This document shows, one piece after another, positions 27,230 to 36,961 of a stretch of DNA of 64,000 bases. The first letter of the stretch is position 1; every line of letters begins with the position of its first letter. This DNA is from an uncultured Mesonia sp. GTDB lineage: Bacteria; Bacteroidota; Bacteroidia; Flavobacteriales; Flavobacteriaceae. Location of the stretch: NCBI GenBank assembly GCA_958296185.1, contig CATQIB010000003.1:59519-123518 (forward strand). Direction: 5' to 3'. The notes beneath the pieces were generated by a model. That model did not search any database. It saw nothing but the letters and a program-made list of their open reading frames with translations, and was not told where the DNA came from. The position numbers and the translations under genes are program-made.

Positions 27230-27916
27230 ATGAAAAAACTGGTTAATCAATTACATTTTGTTATTCCACCAGTTATTTACCTTAAAAATCCGTTAGAGAC
27301 CGCGCTCGGACGTAAAATTATTAAGCATTCTATTGAGTTGATGCAAGACGAAGGTTTAGACGGTTTTACGTTTAAGAAACTTGCCAATCAAATAGGATCT
27401 AATGAAAGCTCTATTTATCGTTATTTTGAGAATAAACATAAACTTTTGCTGTATTTGATTTCTTATTATTGGCGCTGGATAGAGTATAATTTGGTTTTAG
27501 AAACCCAAAGTCTAACCCAGCCCACCGCAACTCTTTTTAAAACGATAGAGATTCTTACCGATTTACCACAAGATTTACCACATCACGAAATCATATCTAT
27601 AAAAAAATTACACGCCATAGTGGTAGAAGAATATGCCAAAGCATTTCAAGTTCATGATGTTGATTATGAAAATAAAGCAGGAAATTTTAGAGTATACAAG
27701 CAATTAGTAGAACGTATTAGTACTATAATTCAATTAGCCTTACCTGATTACACATTTAAGAAATCGTTAGCACATCAATTGGTGCAAGGCTCTTTAAAAC
27801 AACAATTTTTACGTAAACATTTCCCCAATTCAATTGAAGGCGAAGAAGAAAATGGGGTTCAGGAATTTTTTATGGATTTATTTAAAGATAAAATAAAACT
27901 CTATGGAAACAAATAG
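27230..27916 (+). CDS. TetR/AcrR family transcriptional regulator
   Basis: A 228-residue regulator. The N-terminal helix-turn-helix domain spans about residues 28-75, with the typical series IIKHSIELMQDEGLDGFTFKKLA then GSNESSIYRYFENKHKLL. The C-terminal part is helical and would bind a ligand. About 27 extra residues precede the helix-turn-helix. It is the first gene of an operon with an ABC-like membrane protein, HlyD and TolC, and overlaps the second gene by 14 nt. It is likely a repressor of the operon that senses the exported compound. Confidence 0.9.
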   Translation: MKKLVNQLHFVIPPVIYLKNPLETALGRKIIKHSIELMQDEGLDGFTFKKLANQIGSNESSIYRYFENKHKLLLYLISYYWRWIEYNLVLETQSLTQPTATLFKTIEILTDLPQDLPHHEIISIKKLHAIVVEEYAKAFQVHDVDYENKAGNFRVYKQLVERISTIIQLALPDYTFKKSLAHQLVQGSLKQQFLRKHFPNSIEGEEENGVQEFFMDLFKDKIKLYGNK

Positions 27917-29504
27917 AATACCAGCTTTAAAAAAAATAGTTAATTTGTTAGCCTTAGATAAAAAGGATATTCTTCAAATATTATATTATGCTATTTTTGC
28001 AGGGATTATCAGCTTAAGCTTACCGCTAGGTATTCAGGCCATTATTAACTTATTACAAGGAGCTCAAATTAGTAGTTCCTGGATTATATTAGTAACCATT
28101 GTAACCTTGGGGGTTGGTTTTGCAGGGGGGTTACAAATATTACAATTGGATATTATAGAAAATATTCAGCAAAAATTATTTGTCCGTACCTCTTTTGACT
28201 TGATTTATAGAATTCCGAAAATAAGGGTAAGAGAACTTATTGATAAATATCCTCCCGAATTAGCTAATCGGTTTTTTGATGTAATTAATTTGCAAAAAGG
28301 GTTGCAAAAGTTGCTTCTAGATGTGCCTGCCGCAGTTTTACAAATATTATTAGGACTATTGCTGTTAAGTTTATACCATCCATTCTTTATTGTTTTTGGT
28401 TTTCTACTGGTCATTTTGTTTTATATTTTGTTGCGTTTTACCTTTGATAAAGCATTGGTCTCTAGTCTGCAAGAGTCAAAAAGTAAGTATAAGGTAGCTT
28501 ATTGGGTTCAACAAGTAGCCAAAAATTACATCAGTTTAAAAATTGCCTCCAATAATATAGAATTAAATAAAAACAATAAACTAGTTGAATCTTATTTAGA
28601 GCATCGGCAAAACCATTTTTCTATTTTAAAAAGCCAATTTAAAATAATGGTCATTTTTAAGGTTACGGTAACTGCTGGTTTGCTAATTATAGGAGGATTG
28701 TTGGTACTTAATCAGCAGATGAATATTGGGCAGTTTGTTGCTGCAGAGATTATTATATTATTACTGATTAATTCTGTTGAAAAACTGGTATTGGGCCTTG
28801 AAACCATATATGATGTCTCCACCTCGATTGAGAAATTAGAAGAAATAGGAGAGAAAAAGTTAGATTACAACACAGATACTTTAAGTCAAGAATTAAGCCT
28901 TTTTCCTATGCAGATTTTTCACTTGAAAAGTAGTAAATTGAGCGTAACAGATTTGATTATCAACCGAGGTGATCAAATCAATATAGTGGGCAATGATTTA
29001 AAAACCAGAGATCTTTTCTACTACCTAACTGGGGTTAAAAAATCAAAAGATGGTAAAATATATTTCGATGGACGTGAAATTTATACGGTGTCTTTAAAAA
29101 ATTACCGAAATTACCTTGGTTTAGTTTTACGTGATGATCAAATTTTTGAAGGTACCTTGTGGGAGAACCTAACCTTAAATAGGAAAGACATTAAAGAAAA
29201 AGATGTGTTTTCTATACTTTCCTATTTTAATTTGATTGAAGAGATTCAAACTTTACCATTTGGCTTGCAGCAATATATTGTACCCAATGGCGATGTGATA
29301 ACTTTTAAATTAGAACAGCTTATTTTTCTATTAAGAGCACTGCTTAAAAAGCCCAAGATGCTTTTTGTTGAGCACGCTTTTGCGAACCCCGACTCGTATT
29401 TAGAAAAATTAATTACTTATACTCGAGAAAATGAAATTACTTTGATTATATCAAGTAATCAAAAGCTTTCCAACCAATTAAAAATTGTTGAAATTAAAGA
29501 ATAG
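27903..29504 (+). CDS. ABC exporter-like membrane protein with degenerate nucleotide-binding domain
   Basis: A 533-residue protein with the layout of a type I secretion ABC exporter: a transmembrane domain of about six helices (25-300) and a C-terminal region with the ABC ATPase outline (about 335-533). The ATPase motifs are lost. At the Walker A position it reads IVGNDLKTRD (361-370), with no GxGKS/T. The signature region near 463-472 reads GDVITFKLEQ in place of LSGGQ. The Walker B position is KMLFVEHAFA (485-494), without the DE pair, and the switch His is absent. The Q-loop region DDQIFEGTLWENL is still recognisable. It cannot hydrolyse ATP in the usual way. HlyD and TolC genes follow directly. 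Confidence 0.85.
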   Translation: METNRIPALKKIVNLLALDKKDILQILYYAIFAGIISLSLPLGIQAIINLLQGAQISSSWIILVTIVTLGVGFAGGLQILQLDIIENIQQKLFVRTSFDLIYRIPKIRVRELIDKYPPELANRFFDVINLQKGLQKLLLDVPAAVLQILLGLLLLSLYHPFFIVFGFLLVILFYILLRFTFDKALVSSLQESKSKYKVAYWVQQVAKNYISLKIASNNIELNKNNKLVESYLEHRQNHFSILKSQFKIMVIFKVTVTAGLLIIGGLLVLNQQMNIGQFVAAEIIILLLINSVEKLVLGLETIYDVSTSIEKLEEIGEKKLDYNTDTLSQELSLFPMQIFHLKSSKLSVTDLIINRGDQINIVGNDLKTRDLFYYLTGVKKSKDGKIYFDGREIYTVSLKNYRNYLGLVLRDDQIFEGTLWENLTLNRKDIKEKDVFSILSYFNLIEEIQTLPFGLQQYIVPNGDVITFKLEQLIFLLRALLKKPKMLFVEHAFANPDSYLEKLITYTRENEITLIISSNQKLSNQLKIVEIKE

Positions 29505-29509
29505 AATCT

Positions 29510-30850
29510 ATGCGCAATTTTAATGATGATGCCTTTAATGCAAAAAATGAATTGGCCAGTTTTAGTGCCTACCAACTTTTGTTCAAAAATAAGCATAGTG
29601 GCTACCTTACTAAAATTTTACTCTTTAGTTTTTTGTTACTTTTTGTGTTTTTGTTTTTACCATGGACACAAACCATAGCGGGTAATGGATACGTCACCAC
29701 CTTAGAACCGAATCAGCGTCCGCAAACCATACAATCTGTAATACCCGGTAGCATAGAGAAATGGTATGTGCGAGAGGGAGATTATGTTCAAAGGGGAGAT
29801 ACTATTTTAAAAATAAATGAAATAAAAGAAGCATATTTTGATACCTTACTTATAAAGCGAACAAGTGAACAAATTGATGCTAAATCGGGTGCAGTTAATG
29901 CCTATCAGGATAAAATTACCGCTTTAAACAACCAATTAAGGGCGCTGCGACAAGAAAGAAGACTAAAGACTGAACAGAACAAAAATAAAATTAAACAAAT
30001 TCAACTTAAGTATAAAAGCGATAGTATAGCTTTAGAGGCAGCTAAAATTGATTTAGCAATTGCTAAAAAACAATACGAACGAAATGAAGAACTCGAAAAA
30101 GAAGGCCTAAAGTCTTTACAAGACGTAGAGGAGAAGCTTTCTAAGTTTCAAAAGAACCAAGCCTATGTTATTGAACTTGAAAATAAATTACTCACCTATA
30201 GTAACGAATTATTAAATGCACAGATTGAAGCCAACAGAATTCAAGCTGAGTTTGATGATAAAATCAGTAAGGTGCAAAGCAATATATCAAGTACATCCAG
30301 TACTCAATTTGAGGCAAGAGCACAGGTTAGTAAATTAGAAAATACATTAAGCAACTACCAAGTGCGTCAAGATTTATATTATGTTACTTCTCCTATTTCT
30401 GGTTTAATCAATAAAACATTAAAGACTGGTAGAGGAGAGGCATTAAAGGCAGGTGAAAAAATTGTTACTATTATGCCAGATAATCCAAATTTAGCGGTTG
30501 AAACCTATATTGAGCCCTTAGATTTACCATTGGTACGTTTAGGTAGCGAGGTGAGAATACAATTTGATGGTTGGCCTACTATTATTTTTAGCGGATGGCC
30601 AAATGCTTCTTATGGTACTTTTGGGGCAAAGGTGGTGGCCATAGATAACAATATTAGTGCAAATGGAAAATACCGCTTATTATTGGCGCCAAAAAACGAT
30701 GAATCTTGGCCCGATGCACTGCGCGTAGGTTCTGGCGCCCGAACCTTGGCCTTATTAAAAAATGTACCCGTTTGGTACGAAATATGGAGAAATTTAAATG
30801 GTTTTCCTCCAGATTATTATGTTCCTGACAATAAATCCGTAAAGAAATAA
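29510..30850 (+). CDS. HlyD family periplasmic adaptor (membrane fusion protein)
   Basis: A 446-residue adaptor with one N-terminal transmembrane helix (about 37-57). A lipoyl-like half follows (SVIPGSIEKWYVREGDYVQRGDTIL). Two long coiled-coil arms cover about 115-290. The second lipoyl half follows (YYVTSPISGLINKTLKTGRG), then a beta-barrel domain with ETYIEPLDLPLV. It would bridge an inner-membrane exporter and an outer-membrane channel. It starts 5 nt after the ABC-like gene and ends directly before the TolC gene. Confidence 0.9.
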   Translation: MRNFNDDAFNAKNELASFSAYQLLFKNKHSGYLTKILLFSFLLLFVFLFLPWTQTIAGNGYVTTLEPNQRPQTIQSVIPGSIEKWYVREGDYVQRGDTILKINEIKEAYFDTLLIKRTSEQIDAKSGAVNAYQDKITALNNQLRALRQERRLKTEQNKNKIKQIQLKYKSDSIALEAAKIDLAIAKKQYERNEELEKEGLKSLQDVEEKLSKFQKNQAYVIELENKLLTYSNELLNAQIEANRIQAEFDDKISKVQSNISSTSSTQFEARAQVSKLENTLSNYQVRQDLYYVTSPISGLINKTLKTGRGEALKAGEKIVTIMPDNPNLAVETYIEPLDLPLVRLGSEVRIQFDGWPTIIFSGWPNASYGTFGAKVVAIDNNISANGKYRLLLAPKNDESWPDALRVGSGARTLALLKNVPVWYEIWRNLNGFPPDYYVPDNKSVKK

Positions 30851-32239
30851 ATGAAGGCAATAAACTCTTTTTGTTTTGTGTTAATCTTTATCTTTACACC
30901 AATTAAGATATCCGCCCAAGAAGAAATTTTTGGTATAGACGAATACTTAGCACTTATAAAAAAACACCACCCTGTTATAAAGCAGGCTAACCTTAAATTG
31001 TCACAAGCCGAAGAAAAACTATTAAAGGCGAGAGGCTTATTTGATCCTAAACTTGGCGGCAAGCATAAACAGAAAGATTTTAAGGGAACAGGTTATTATG
31101 ATTTATGGCAAGGTGAAATCAAAATACCAACTTGGTTTGGTATTGAACTTCAATCACAGTATAATTTGGCCGAAGGTTATTATGTAAATCGACAAAATAT
31201 AACTCCAGAAGAAGGCTTATGGTCGGTTGGGGTTAGTCTTCCATTAGCCAAAGACTTGCTATATGATGACCGTAGAAATGCACTAAAACAGGCAAAAATT
31301 TTTCAAGATTCAGAAAGAATTCAGCGTGATATCAAAACCAATGAAATTTTAACTAAAGCCTTGAAGGCCTATTCTTATTGGATACTTTATTATGAAAATA
31401 AACAGGTGTATAAAACTTTTTTAGAAAATGCCATCATAAGAAATCAAGGAGTGGTTAAAAAGGCTTTAGCGGGAGATATCCCCACAATAGATACACTTGA
31501 AACACATTTATTTGTGAAAAAGCAAGAATTGGCTTTTAACGAGGCCAAATTACAGGAGCAAAAAGCAAAATTGGCCGTATCTAATTTTTTATGGGTAGAA
31601 AATGTTCCCCTAGCTATAACTGATGAGTTAGTTCCAGATTCTAATATAATTATGGCCCAATTAGTACCTAATCTTATCGGTTTAGATAACTTTCAAGTAA
31701 ACCAGCATCCTCAAGTTCAGTTGCTAGAAAATGATCTTACTGCACAAGACTATAACTTGCGTTTAAAACGTAATAATTTATTACCCGATTTACGCATAAA
31801 CTATAATTTTTTAACCGAGCAATGGAGCGACCGATCTGTTTTTAATGAAAATGATTACACTTTTGGTGTTGCCTTTAAGTTTCCTTTATTTTTAAGAAAA
31901 GAACGTGCAGACGTGCGCATAGCAAAATATGAAATTGAAAAATTAAACTATGAAAAATCGGCGCTTGCCTATCGTTTAGAAAATGACATTAAGGCTCAAC
32001 AGGTTTTAATTAATACACAGATAAATCAGCTTGAGATTTTAGAAGAAATAGTAGATGGTAGTCAAAAATTAGTAAAAGCAGAGCAACGTTTATTTGCTCT
32101 AGGAGAAAGCTCTATTTTTTTAATCAATAGCCGTGATAATAAATTTATAGAGAACAGGATAAAACTTAATAAAGTTAAAAATAAATTAAATTTAGCTTAC
32201 GCGGAATTGATTAGTCTTTTACAACCAAAAATTGATTAG
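30851..32239 (+). CDS. TolC family outer-membrane channel
   Basis: A 462-residue protein with a signal peptide (about 1-23, ending ISAQ). The TolC/OEP pattern is present: the opening YLALIKKHHPVIKQANLKLSQAEEKLLKARG and a second repeat around 280-320 (HPQVQLLENDLTAQDYNLRL, then LPDLRINYNF). The last part is helical (RLFALGESSIFLINSRDN). It should form a trimeric outer-membrane and periplasmic tunnel for the export system. The start codon follows the HlyD stop without a gap. Confidence 0.9.
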   Translation: MKAINSFCFVLIFIFTPIKISAQEEIFGIDEYLALIKKHHPVIKQANLKLSQAEEKLLKARGLFDPKLGGKHKQKDFKGTGYYDLWQGEIKIPTWFGIELQSQYNLAEGYYVNRQNITPEEGLWSVGVSLPLAKDLLYDDRRNALKQAKIFQDSERIQRDIKTNEILTKALKAYSYWILYYENKQVYKTFLENAIIRNQGVVKKALAGDIPTIDTLETHLFVKKQELAFNEAKLQEQKAKLAVSNFLWVENVPLAITDELVPDSNIIMAQLVPNLIGLDNFQVNQHPQVQLLENDLTAQDYNLRLKRNNLLPDLRINYNFLTEQWSDRSVFNENDYTFGVAFKFPLFLRKERADVRIAKYEIEKLNYEKSALAYRLENDIKAQQVLINTQINQLEILEEIVDGSQKLVKAEQRLFALGESSIFLINSRDNKFIENRIKLNKVKNKLNLAYAELISLLQPKID

Positions 32240-32283
32240 CTTTAAGGTATCTTATAAATAGCAAATTTTTAAAACTGAATATT

Positions 32284-32901
32284 ATGGCAGAATTGATAAA
32301 AATCTATGAAGAAAATCCATCTCCTAAGGCTATTAAACAAGCAGTTGATATTTTAAGGAATGGAGGTTTGATTATTTATCCCACAGATACCGTATACGGT
32401 CTAGGTTGTGACATTACCAATACGGCAGCTTTAGAAAAAATAGCACGCATAAAAGGTGTAAAATTAGAGAAGTCGAACTTTTCTTTTATAGTTGAAGACT
32501 TAAGTAACCTTTCGGAGTATGCAACTTTAAACAATCAAAATTTTAAGTTATTAAAAAGAAATTTACCGGGACCCTATACTTTTATTTTGCCTGGATCAAG
32601 CAAGCTACCTTCGGTTTTTAAAAAGAAAAAAACGGTTGGTATTCGAGTGCCTAATAATGCGATAGCTAAGGCGATTGTTAGTGAATTGGGTAATCCTATT
32701 GTCTCTACTTCTATAAAAGACGATGATGAAGTATTAGAGTATACCACAGACCCTTCTCTTATACTTGAAAAATGGGAGAAATTAGTAGATGCTGTGATAG
32801 ATGGTGGCTACGGCGATAATCAAGCTAGTACCGTAATTGATTTAACAGGCGAACAACCAGAGGTTATTCGCGAAGGAAAAGGTAGTTTAGAGATTTTTTA
32901 A
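32284..32901 (+). CDS. L-threonylcarbamoyladenylate synthase (Sua5/YrdC/YciO family)
   Basis: A 205-residue cytosolic protein of the YrdC fold. The motifs match the family that makes threonylcarbamoyl-AMP for the t6A modification of ANN-decoding tRNAs: GGLIIYPTDTVYGLGCDI (22-39), RIKGVKLEKSNFSFIV, GPYTFILPGSSK and the closing STVIDLTGEQPEVIREG. In active TsaC/Sua5 the basic motif is KxR followed by S/T-x-N; here the region reads KGVKLEKSNFS, which is closer to YciO-like paralogues. The tRNA-modifying role is therefore likely but not certain. It is the last gene before a 16-bp hairpin terminator. Confidence 0.85.
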   Translation: MAELIKIYEENPSPKAIKQAVDILRNGGLIIYPTDTVYGLGCDITNTAALEKIARIKGVKLEKSNFSFIVEDLSNLSEYATLNNQNFKLLKRNLPGPYTFILPGSSKLPSVFKKKKTVGIRVPNNAIAKAIVSELGNPIVSTSIKDDDEVLEYTTDPSLILEKWEKLVDAVIDGGYGDNQASTVIDLTGEQPEVIREGKGSLEIF

Positions 32902-32914
32902 ATCTAGGTTTAAG

Positions 32915-32950
32915 AGTAAAAGGCAACCCATTTTTGGGTTGCCTTTTACT
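32915..32950. terminator. Bidirectional terminator, 16-bp perfect stem
   Basis: AGTAAAAGGCAACCCA (32915-32930), loop TTTT, TGGGTTGCCTTTTACT (32935-32950). It sits between the convergent Sua5-like and acs genes and touches the acs stop codon. Confidence 0.85.
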
Positions 32951-34852
32951 TTATAACGCAGCTTTTTTAATTTTCTCAACAATTTCAGGGTTTACTAGAG
33001 TTGAAATATCCCCCATATTTTCTGTATCTTTCGAGGCAATTTTACGTAAAATTCTTCGCATAATTTTACCACTTCTTGTCTTAGGTAATTCTGGCACAAA
33101 TTGAATTTTATCGGGTTTGGCTATCGCTCCCACATTTAATACAATTTTGTCTATAATCTCTTGTTTAAGTGCATCACTCTCTTGTATTCCATCATATAAA
33201 ATAACAAAAGCATATAGTGCGTTGCCCTTTATTTCGTGAGGAAATCCTACAATGGCACTTTCCGATACAGCTTCGTGCTCTCCAATAGCATTTTCTATAG
33301 GTGCCGTTCCCAAATTATGCCCAGAAACGATAACCACATCATCTACACGACCAGTGATTCTATAGTTCCCTGTTGCATCGCGATAAGCGCCATCTCCAGT
33401 AAAGTAAAAATTAGGGTAGGTGCTAAAGTACGTTTGTTTAAATCTTTGATGATCATTCCAAATAGTACGCGCCATTGCAGGCCAAGCCGATTTAATGACT
33501 AGACGTCCTTCTGCTTTTTGGCCGTTAAATTCAATTTCCTTTCCTTGTTCATCCATTAGCGCGGGTTCAACTCCTGGTAAGGGTAAGGTAGCAAAGGCCG
33601 GTCTTGTTGCTGTTACTCCCGCTAATGGGGCTATCATTATACTTCCTGTTTCTGTTTGCCACCAAGTATCTACAATAGGGCATTTGGTTTTTCCTATATT
33701 ATCATTAAACCAATGCCAAGCTTCTTCATTAATGGGTTCTCCAACACTTCCTAAAACTCTTAAAGAACTTAAATTATGTTTTTCAACGTGTTGTAACGGC
33801 TGTTTTGCTAGTGCTCGAATTGCCGTGGGAGCGGTATAAAAATGGGTAATTTTAAATTTCTCTATAATTTCCCAAAACCGATTGTAATCGGGGTAACTGG
33901 GAACCCCTTCAAACATAAGACTTGTAGCTCCAGAAGCAAGGGGGCCGTATATAATATAAGAATGACCTGTTATCCAACCTATATCGGCGGTACACCAATA
34001 AATGGCATCAGCGTCGGTTTGAAATACATTTTGAAAGGTATAACTGGTTCCAATCATATAACCAGCCGTAGTGTGCACCATTCCTTTTGGTTTTCCGGTT
34101 GAGCCCGAGGTATACAAAATAAACAAAGGATCTTCTGCACCTACCGGTGTAGCTTCGCAATCTAAACCAACTTGTTGCATTTCATCAAACCAAAAAGTAT
34201 CACGATTAGGGTGCATTTGAGTGGGGTTGATGGTTCTTCTATATACAATTACATTTTCAATGCTAGGGGTGTTTTTTAAAGCTTCATCACAAATTTCCTT
34301 TAACGGAATTGATTTTGTACCACGAAAATATTCATTGGCGGTAATTAATAATTTACAAGAACTATCGTTGATTCGGCTAGCCAAGGCTTTACTTGAAAAC
34401 CCAGCAAAAACTATGGAGTGTATTGCGCCAATTCGTGCACAAGCCAACATTGCGATTGCCAACTCAGGAATCATGGGCATATAGATGCAAACCCGATCTC
34501 CTTTTTGAATTTCTTTACGTTTTAAAACGTTTGCGAATTGCTTTACTTTTACCAGCAACTGCTTGTAGGTTATAATTCTAGATTCCTCGTTAGGATCATT
34601 TGGCTCCCAGATAATTGCGTTCTTATTGGGTTGAGATTCGGCATACCTATCTAAACAGTTCTCGGTTATATTTAGTTCGCCATCTTCAAACCATTTAATA
34701 TTTGGCTCGGAAAAATCTGCTTTTAAAACCTTTGAGTAAGGCTTTCTCCAATTGAAGTCTTTTGCAATAGCATCCCAGAACATTTCGGGGTCTTGTATAC
34801 TTGCTTTATACGCTTTTTTATAAGCGGCGAAAGATTTGATTCTATGATTCAT
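32951..34852 (-). CDS. acs: Acetyl-CoA synthetase
   Basis: A 633-residue AMP-forming acetate-CoA ligase that activates free acetate for the TCA cycle and lipid synthesis. The sequence shows the P-loop YTSGSTGKPKGM (near 250), the Trp-lined acetate pocket in DTWWQTETGSIM, the hinge region YFTGDGAYRDATGNYRITGRVDDV and the C-terminal PKTRSGKIMRR. The Lys of PKTRSGK is the catalytic residue, acetylated for control in many bacteria. Length is about 20 residues below E. coli Acs. It is 15 nt downstream of the tryptophan dioxygenase gene, so both share a transcript. Confidence 0.95.
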   Translation of the reverse strand: MNHRIKSFAAYKKAYKASIQDPEMFWDAIAKDFNWRKPYSKVLKADFSEPNIKWFEDGELNITENCLDRYAESQPNKNAIIWEPNDPNEESRIITYKQLLVKVKQFANVLKRKEIQKGDRVCIYMPMIPELAIAMLACARIGAIHSIVFAGFSSKALASRINDSSCKLLITANEYFRGTKSIPLKEICDEALKNTPSIENVIVYRRTINPTQMHPNRDTFWFDEMQQVGLDCEATPVGAEDPLFILYTSGSTGKPKGMVHTTAGYMIGTSYTFQNVFQTDADAIYWCTADIGWITGHSYIIYGPLASGATSLMFEGVPSYPDYNRFWEIIEKFKITHFYTAPTAIRALAKQPLQHVEKHNLSSLRVLGSVGEPINEEAWHWFNDNIGKTKCPIVDTWWQTETGSIMIAPLAGVTATRPAFATLPLPGVEPALMDEQGKEIEFNGQKAEGRLVIKSAWPAMARTIWNDHQRFKQTYFSTYPNFYFTGDGAYRDATGNYRITGRVDDVVIVSGHNLGTAPIENAIGEHEAVSESAIVGFPHEIKGNALYAFVILYDGIQESDALKQEIIDKIVLNVGAIAKPDKIQFVPELPKTRSGKIMRRILRKIASKDTENMGDISTLVNPEIVEKIKKAAL

Positions 34853-34867
34853 GCCAACGTTCTATTT

Positions 34868-35788
34868 TTAAAATTGAGGAAATTCTTTATAGTTTAATAT
34901 TTCTTGATCTATCCAAACACAAGGGAAAAACTTACGCTGCTGGTATTTAGGATGAAGGTATTTCATCCATTCAGATCCTCCCGTAGCAGCCTTGCTTTCT
35001 CCTTTTTTATTCAAATAATGTTGAGCCGTGTTAAGGTGTACTATAGGCCAAAGCACGTTATAGGCATTATCAAATTCTCGTACAGCTTCGAGCAGAGAAT
35101 CATTTATAACATCATATTTATCAAGACGTTCAGCCAGGGTGTTTCCTTTTACCTTATCTGCTAAAGCAATAAAATCGGCTAAATACTTTTCTTCAAACTG
35201 TCTTAAAGTTAATGATTTTTTGCCTGTTTTACGGTTATGGCCGGCATCTTTCCAGTAAATGTGTTCAAAATAATCTTGGGTGGTAGGATTACTAGGCAAA
35301 CGTTCACGCCCCTTAGCGTTTATAAGATTTATTAAAGGGGTACAGTAAATTTCTAATATTCTAAATTGTGCACTTTGAAATCCGCTTGCGGGTGTTAAGG
35401 TGGCTCTAAAAACATTATAATCGTCATAATCCATTCCAAAGCGCATAACATCAAAAGAAGTCATTAGCATTCCCGTGTATCGATTTAATCGCTCTAGTTT
35501 TTCTTGAAAAACCGCTTGGACGGGTAAATCACCATGAACCAATTGTTTAATTTCATGAATCATTAGTTTTAAAACCAATTCGGTAATTTGATGATACATG
35601 ATAAAAATCTCTTCATCTTTAAAATCTGTTCTTGGTTTTTGTAGGCTTAAAAGGGTGTCTACTTGAATATAGTCCCAATAATTTATAGGTTTGGCTTGTA
35701 GCAATCCATTCAAATAATTCTCAGGGTTTTCTCCTAATTGATTATATTTTTCTTCGATCTGCTGAATCACTTTATCTTGGGTACTCAT
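34868..35788 (-). CDS. kynA: Tryptophan 2,3-dioxygenase
   Basis: A 306-residue heme enzyme opening the indole ring of L-tryptophan to N-formylkynurenine, the first step of the kynurenine route. Conserved elements are NYWDYIQVDTLLSLQKP, IMYHQITELVLKLMIHEI (substrate-side helix), the RLNRYTGMLMTSFDVMR segment and FRATLTPASGFQSAQFRI. The C-terminal ATGGSEWMKYL is a typical closing motif. The downstream acetyl-CoA synthetase is not specific to tryptophan breakdown, and no other kynurenine genes are in the window. A TATTTTTACC element lies 25 nt before the start (35813-35822, minus strand), mirrored by one before the divergent trxB. Confidence 0.93.
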   Translation of the reverse strand: MSTQDKVIQQIEEKYNQLGENPENYLNGLLQAKPINYWDYIQVDTLLSLQKPRTDFKDEEIFIMYHQITELVLKLMIHEIKQLVHGDLPVQAVFQEKLERLNRYTGMLMTSFDVMRFGMDYDDYNVFRATLTPASGFQSAQFRILEIYCTPLINLINAKGRERLPSNPTTQDYFEHIYWKDAGHNRKTGKKSLTLRQFEEKYLADFIALADKVKGNTLAERLDKYDVINDSLLEAVREFDNAYNVLWPIVHLNTAQHYLNKKGESKAATGGSEWMKYLHPKYQQRKFFPCVWIDQEILNYKEFPQF

Positions 35789-35923
35789 AGGGTTTATATT
35801 AGTTGATTTTAAGGTAAAAATAATTCCAAATTGCTAGAACTTATCGAGTAATAAAAATTCTTCATTAATTTAATTCTGAAATGTAAGGCTTTCTTGTTAT
35901 TTTTACCAAGAAATTTGAAAATT

Positions 35924-36904
35924 ATGGCAGAAGAAAATAAAATGGAAAGAATAAAATGCTTAATTATTGGTTCTGGACCCGCGGGTTACACGGCTGCGAT
36001 TTATGCCGCAAGAGCCGATATGCAACCAGTTGTGTACACAGGTATGGAGCCTGGAGGCCAGTTGACTACAACTACAGAAGTAGATAATTTTCCAGGTTAT
36101 CCCGAAGGGATCGATGGTCCAACCATGATGGTGCAATTGCAACAGCAGGCAGAACGATTTGGTACCGAAGTAAGAATAGGTATGATTACCGAAGTGAAAT
36201 TAAGCTCAGAAGTTGGGGGTGTTCATAAAGCCTGTGTGGATAACAAAACTTGGATAGAGGCTCAAACAATTATTATTTCTACCGGTGCTACGGCTAAATA
36301 CCTTGGTTTACCTAGTGAACAGCGCCTACGTGGAGGTGGTGTTTCTGCATGTGCAGTTTGCGATGGTTTCTTTTATAAAAACCAAGATGTGGCCATAGTA
36401 GGTGGTGGTGATACAGCTGCAGAAGAAGCTACCTACTTAGCCAATATTTGTAATAAAGTAACTATGTTGGTAAGAAAAGACGAGATGCGTGCTTCTAAAG
36501 CCATGCAGCACCGTGTTACTTCTACAAAAAATATAGATTTACGTTATAATACAGAAGTAGATGAAGTATTAGGAGATCAAGTGGTTGAAGGTTTGCGTAT
36601 GGTTAATAATCAAACTGGCGAGAAAGAAGAAATAAAAATTACAGGTTTATTTATTGCTATCGGGCATAAGCCTAATACCGATATTTTTAAAAATCAGTTA
36701 GAAATGGACGACGCTGGTTATTTAATCACAAAGGGTAAAACTACAAAAACCAATATTCCTGGCGTTTTTGCCAGTGGTGACGTTCAAGATAAAGACTACA
36801 GACAAGCCATTACAGCGGCGGGTACAGGATGTATGGCAGCTTTAGATGCCGAGCGTTATTTGGCAAGCGTTGCAACACCAGAAGAAGAGGTTTCGGCTTC
36901 TTAA
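35924..36904 (+). CDS. trxB: Thioredoxin-disulfide reductase
   Basis: A flavoprotein that passes electrons from NADPH to thioredoxin. From the ATG at 35924 the product is 326 residues with FAD motif GSGPAG (16-21), redox pair CAVC (143-146), NADPH motif GGGDTA (160-165) and the C-terminal FAD motif GVFASGDVQD. I prefer this ATG to an upstream codon in the same frame because MAEENKMERIKCLIIG is the usual length and the upstream part overlaps the promoter region. A TATTTTTACC element lies 17 nt before it. It is monocistronic with a hairpin terminator. Confidence 0.95.
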   Translation: MAEENKMERIKCLIIGSGPAGYTAAIYAARADMQPVVYTGMEPGGQLTTTTEVDNFPGYPEGIDGPTMMVQLQQQAERFGTEVRIGMITEVKLSSEVGGVHKACVDNKTWIEAQTIIISTGATAKYLGLPSEQRLRGGGVSACAVCDGFFYKNQDVAIVGGGDTAAEEATYLANICNKVTMLVRKDEMRASKAMQHRVTSTKNIDLRYNTEVDEVLGDQVVEGLRMVNNQTGEKEEIKITGLFIAIGHKPNTDIFKNQLEMDDAGYLITKGKTTKTNIPGVFASGDVQDKDYRQAITAAGTGCMAALDAERYLASVATPEEEVSAS

Positions 36905-36924
36905 TTTAAAGGTTTAATTATTTT

Positions 36925-36961
36925 AAAAAAATCCGTAAAATTAACTTTACGGATTTTTTTA
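36925..36961. terminator. Bidirectional intrinsic terminator
   Basis: A seven-A run reaching the stem, ATCCGTAAA (36931-36939), six-nt loop, TTTACGGAT (36946-36954), then T residues. It closes trxB and the convergent DUF4268 gene. Confidence 0.87.
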
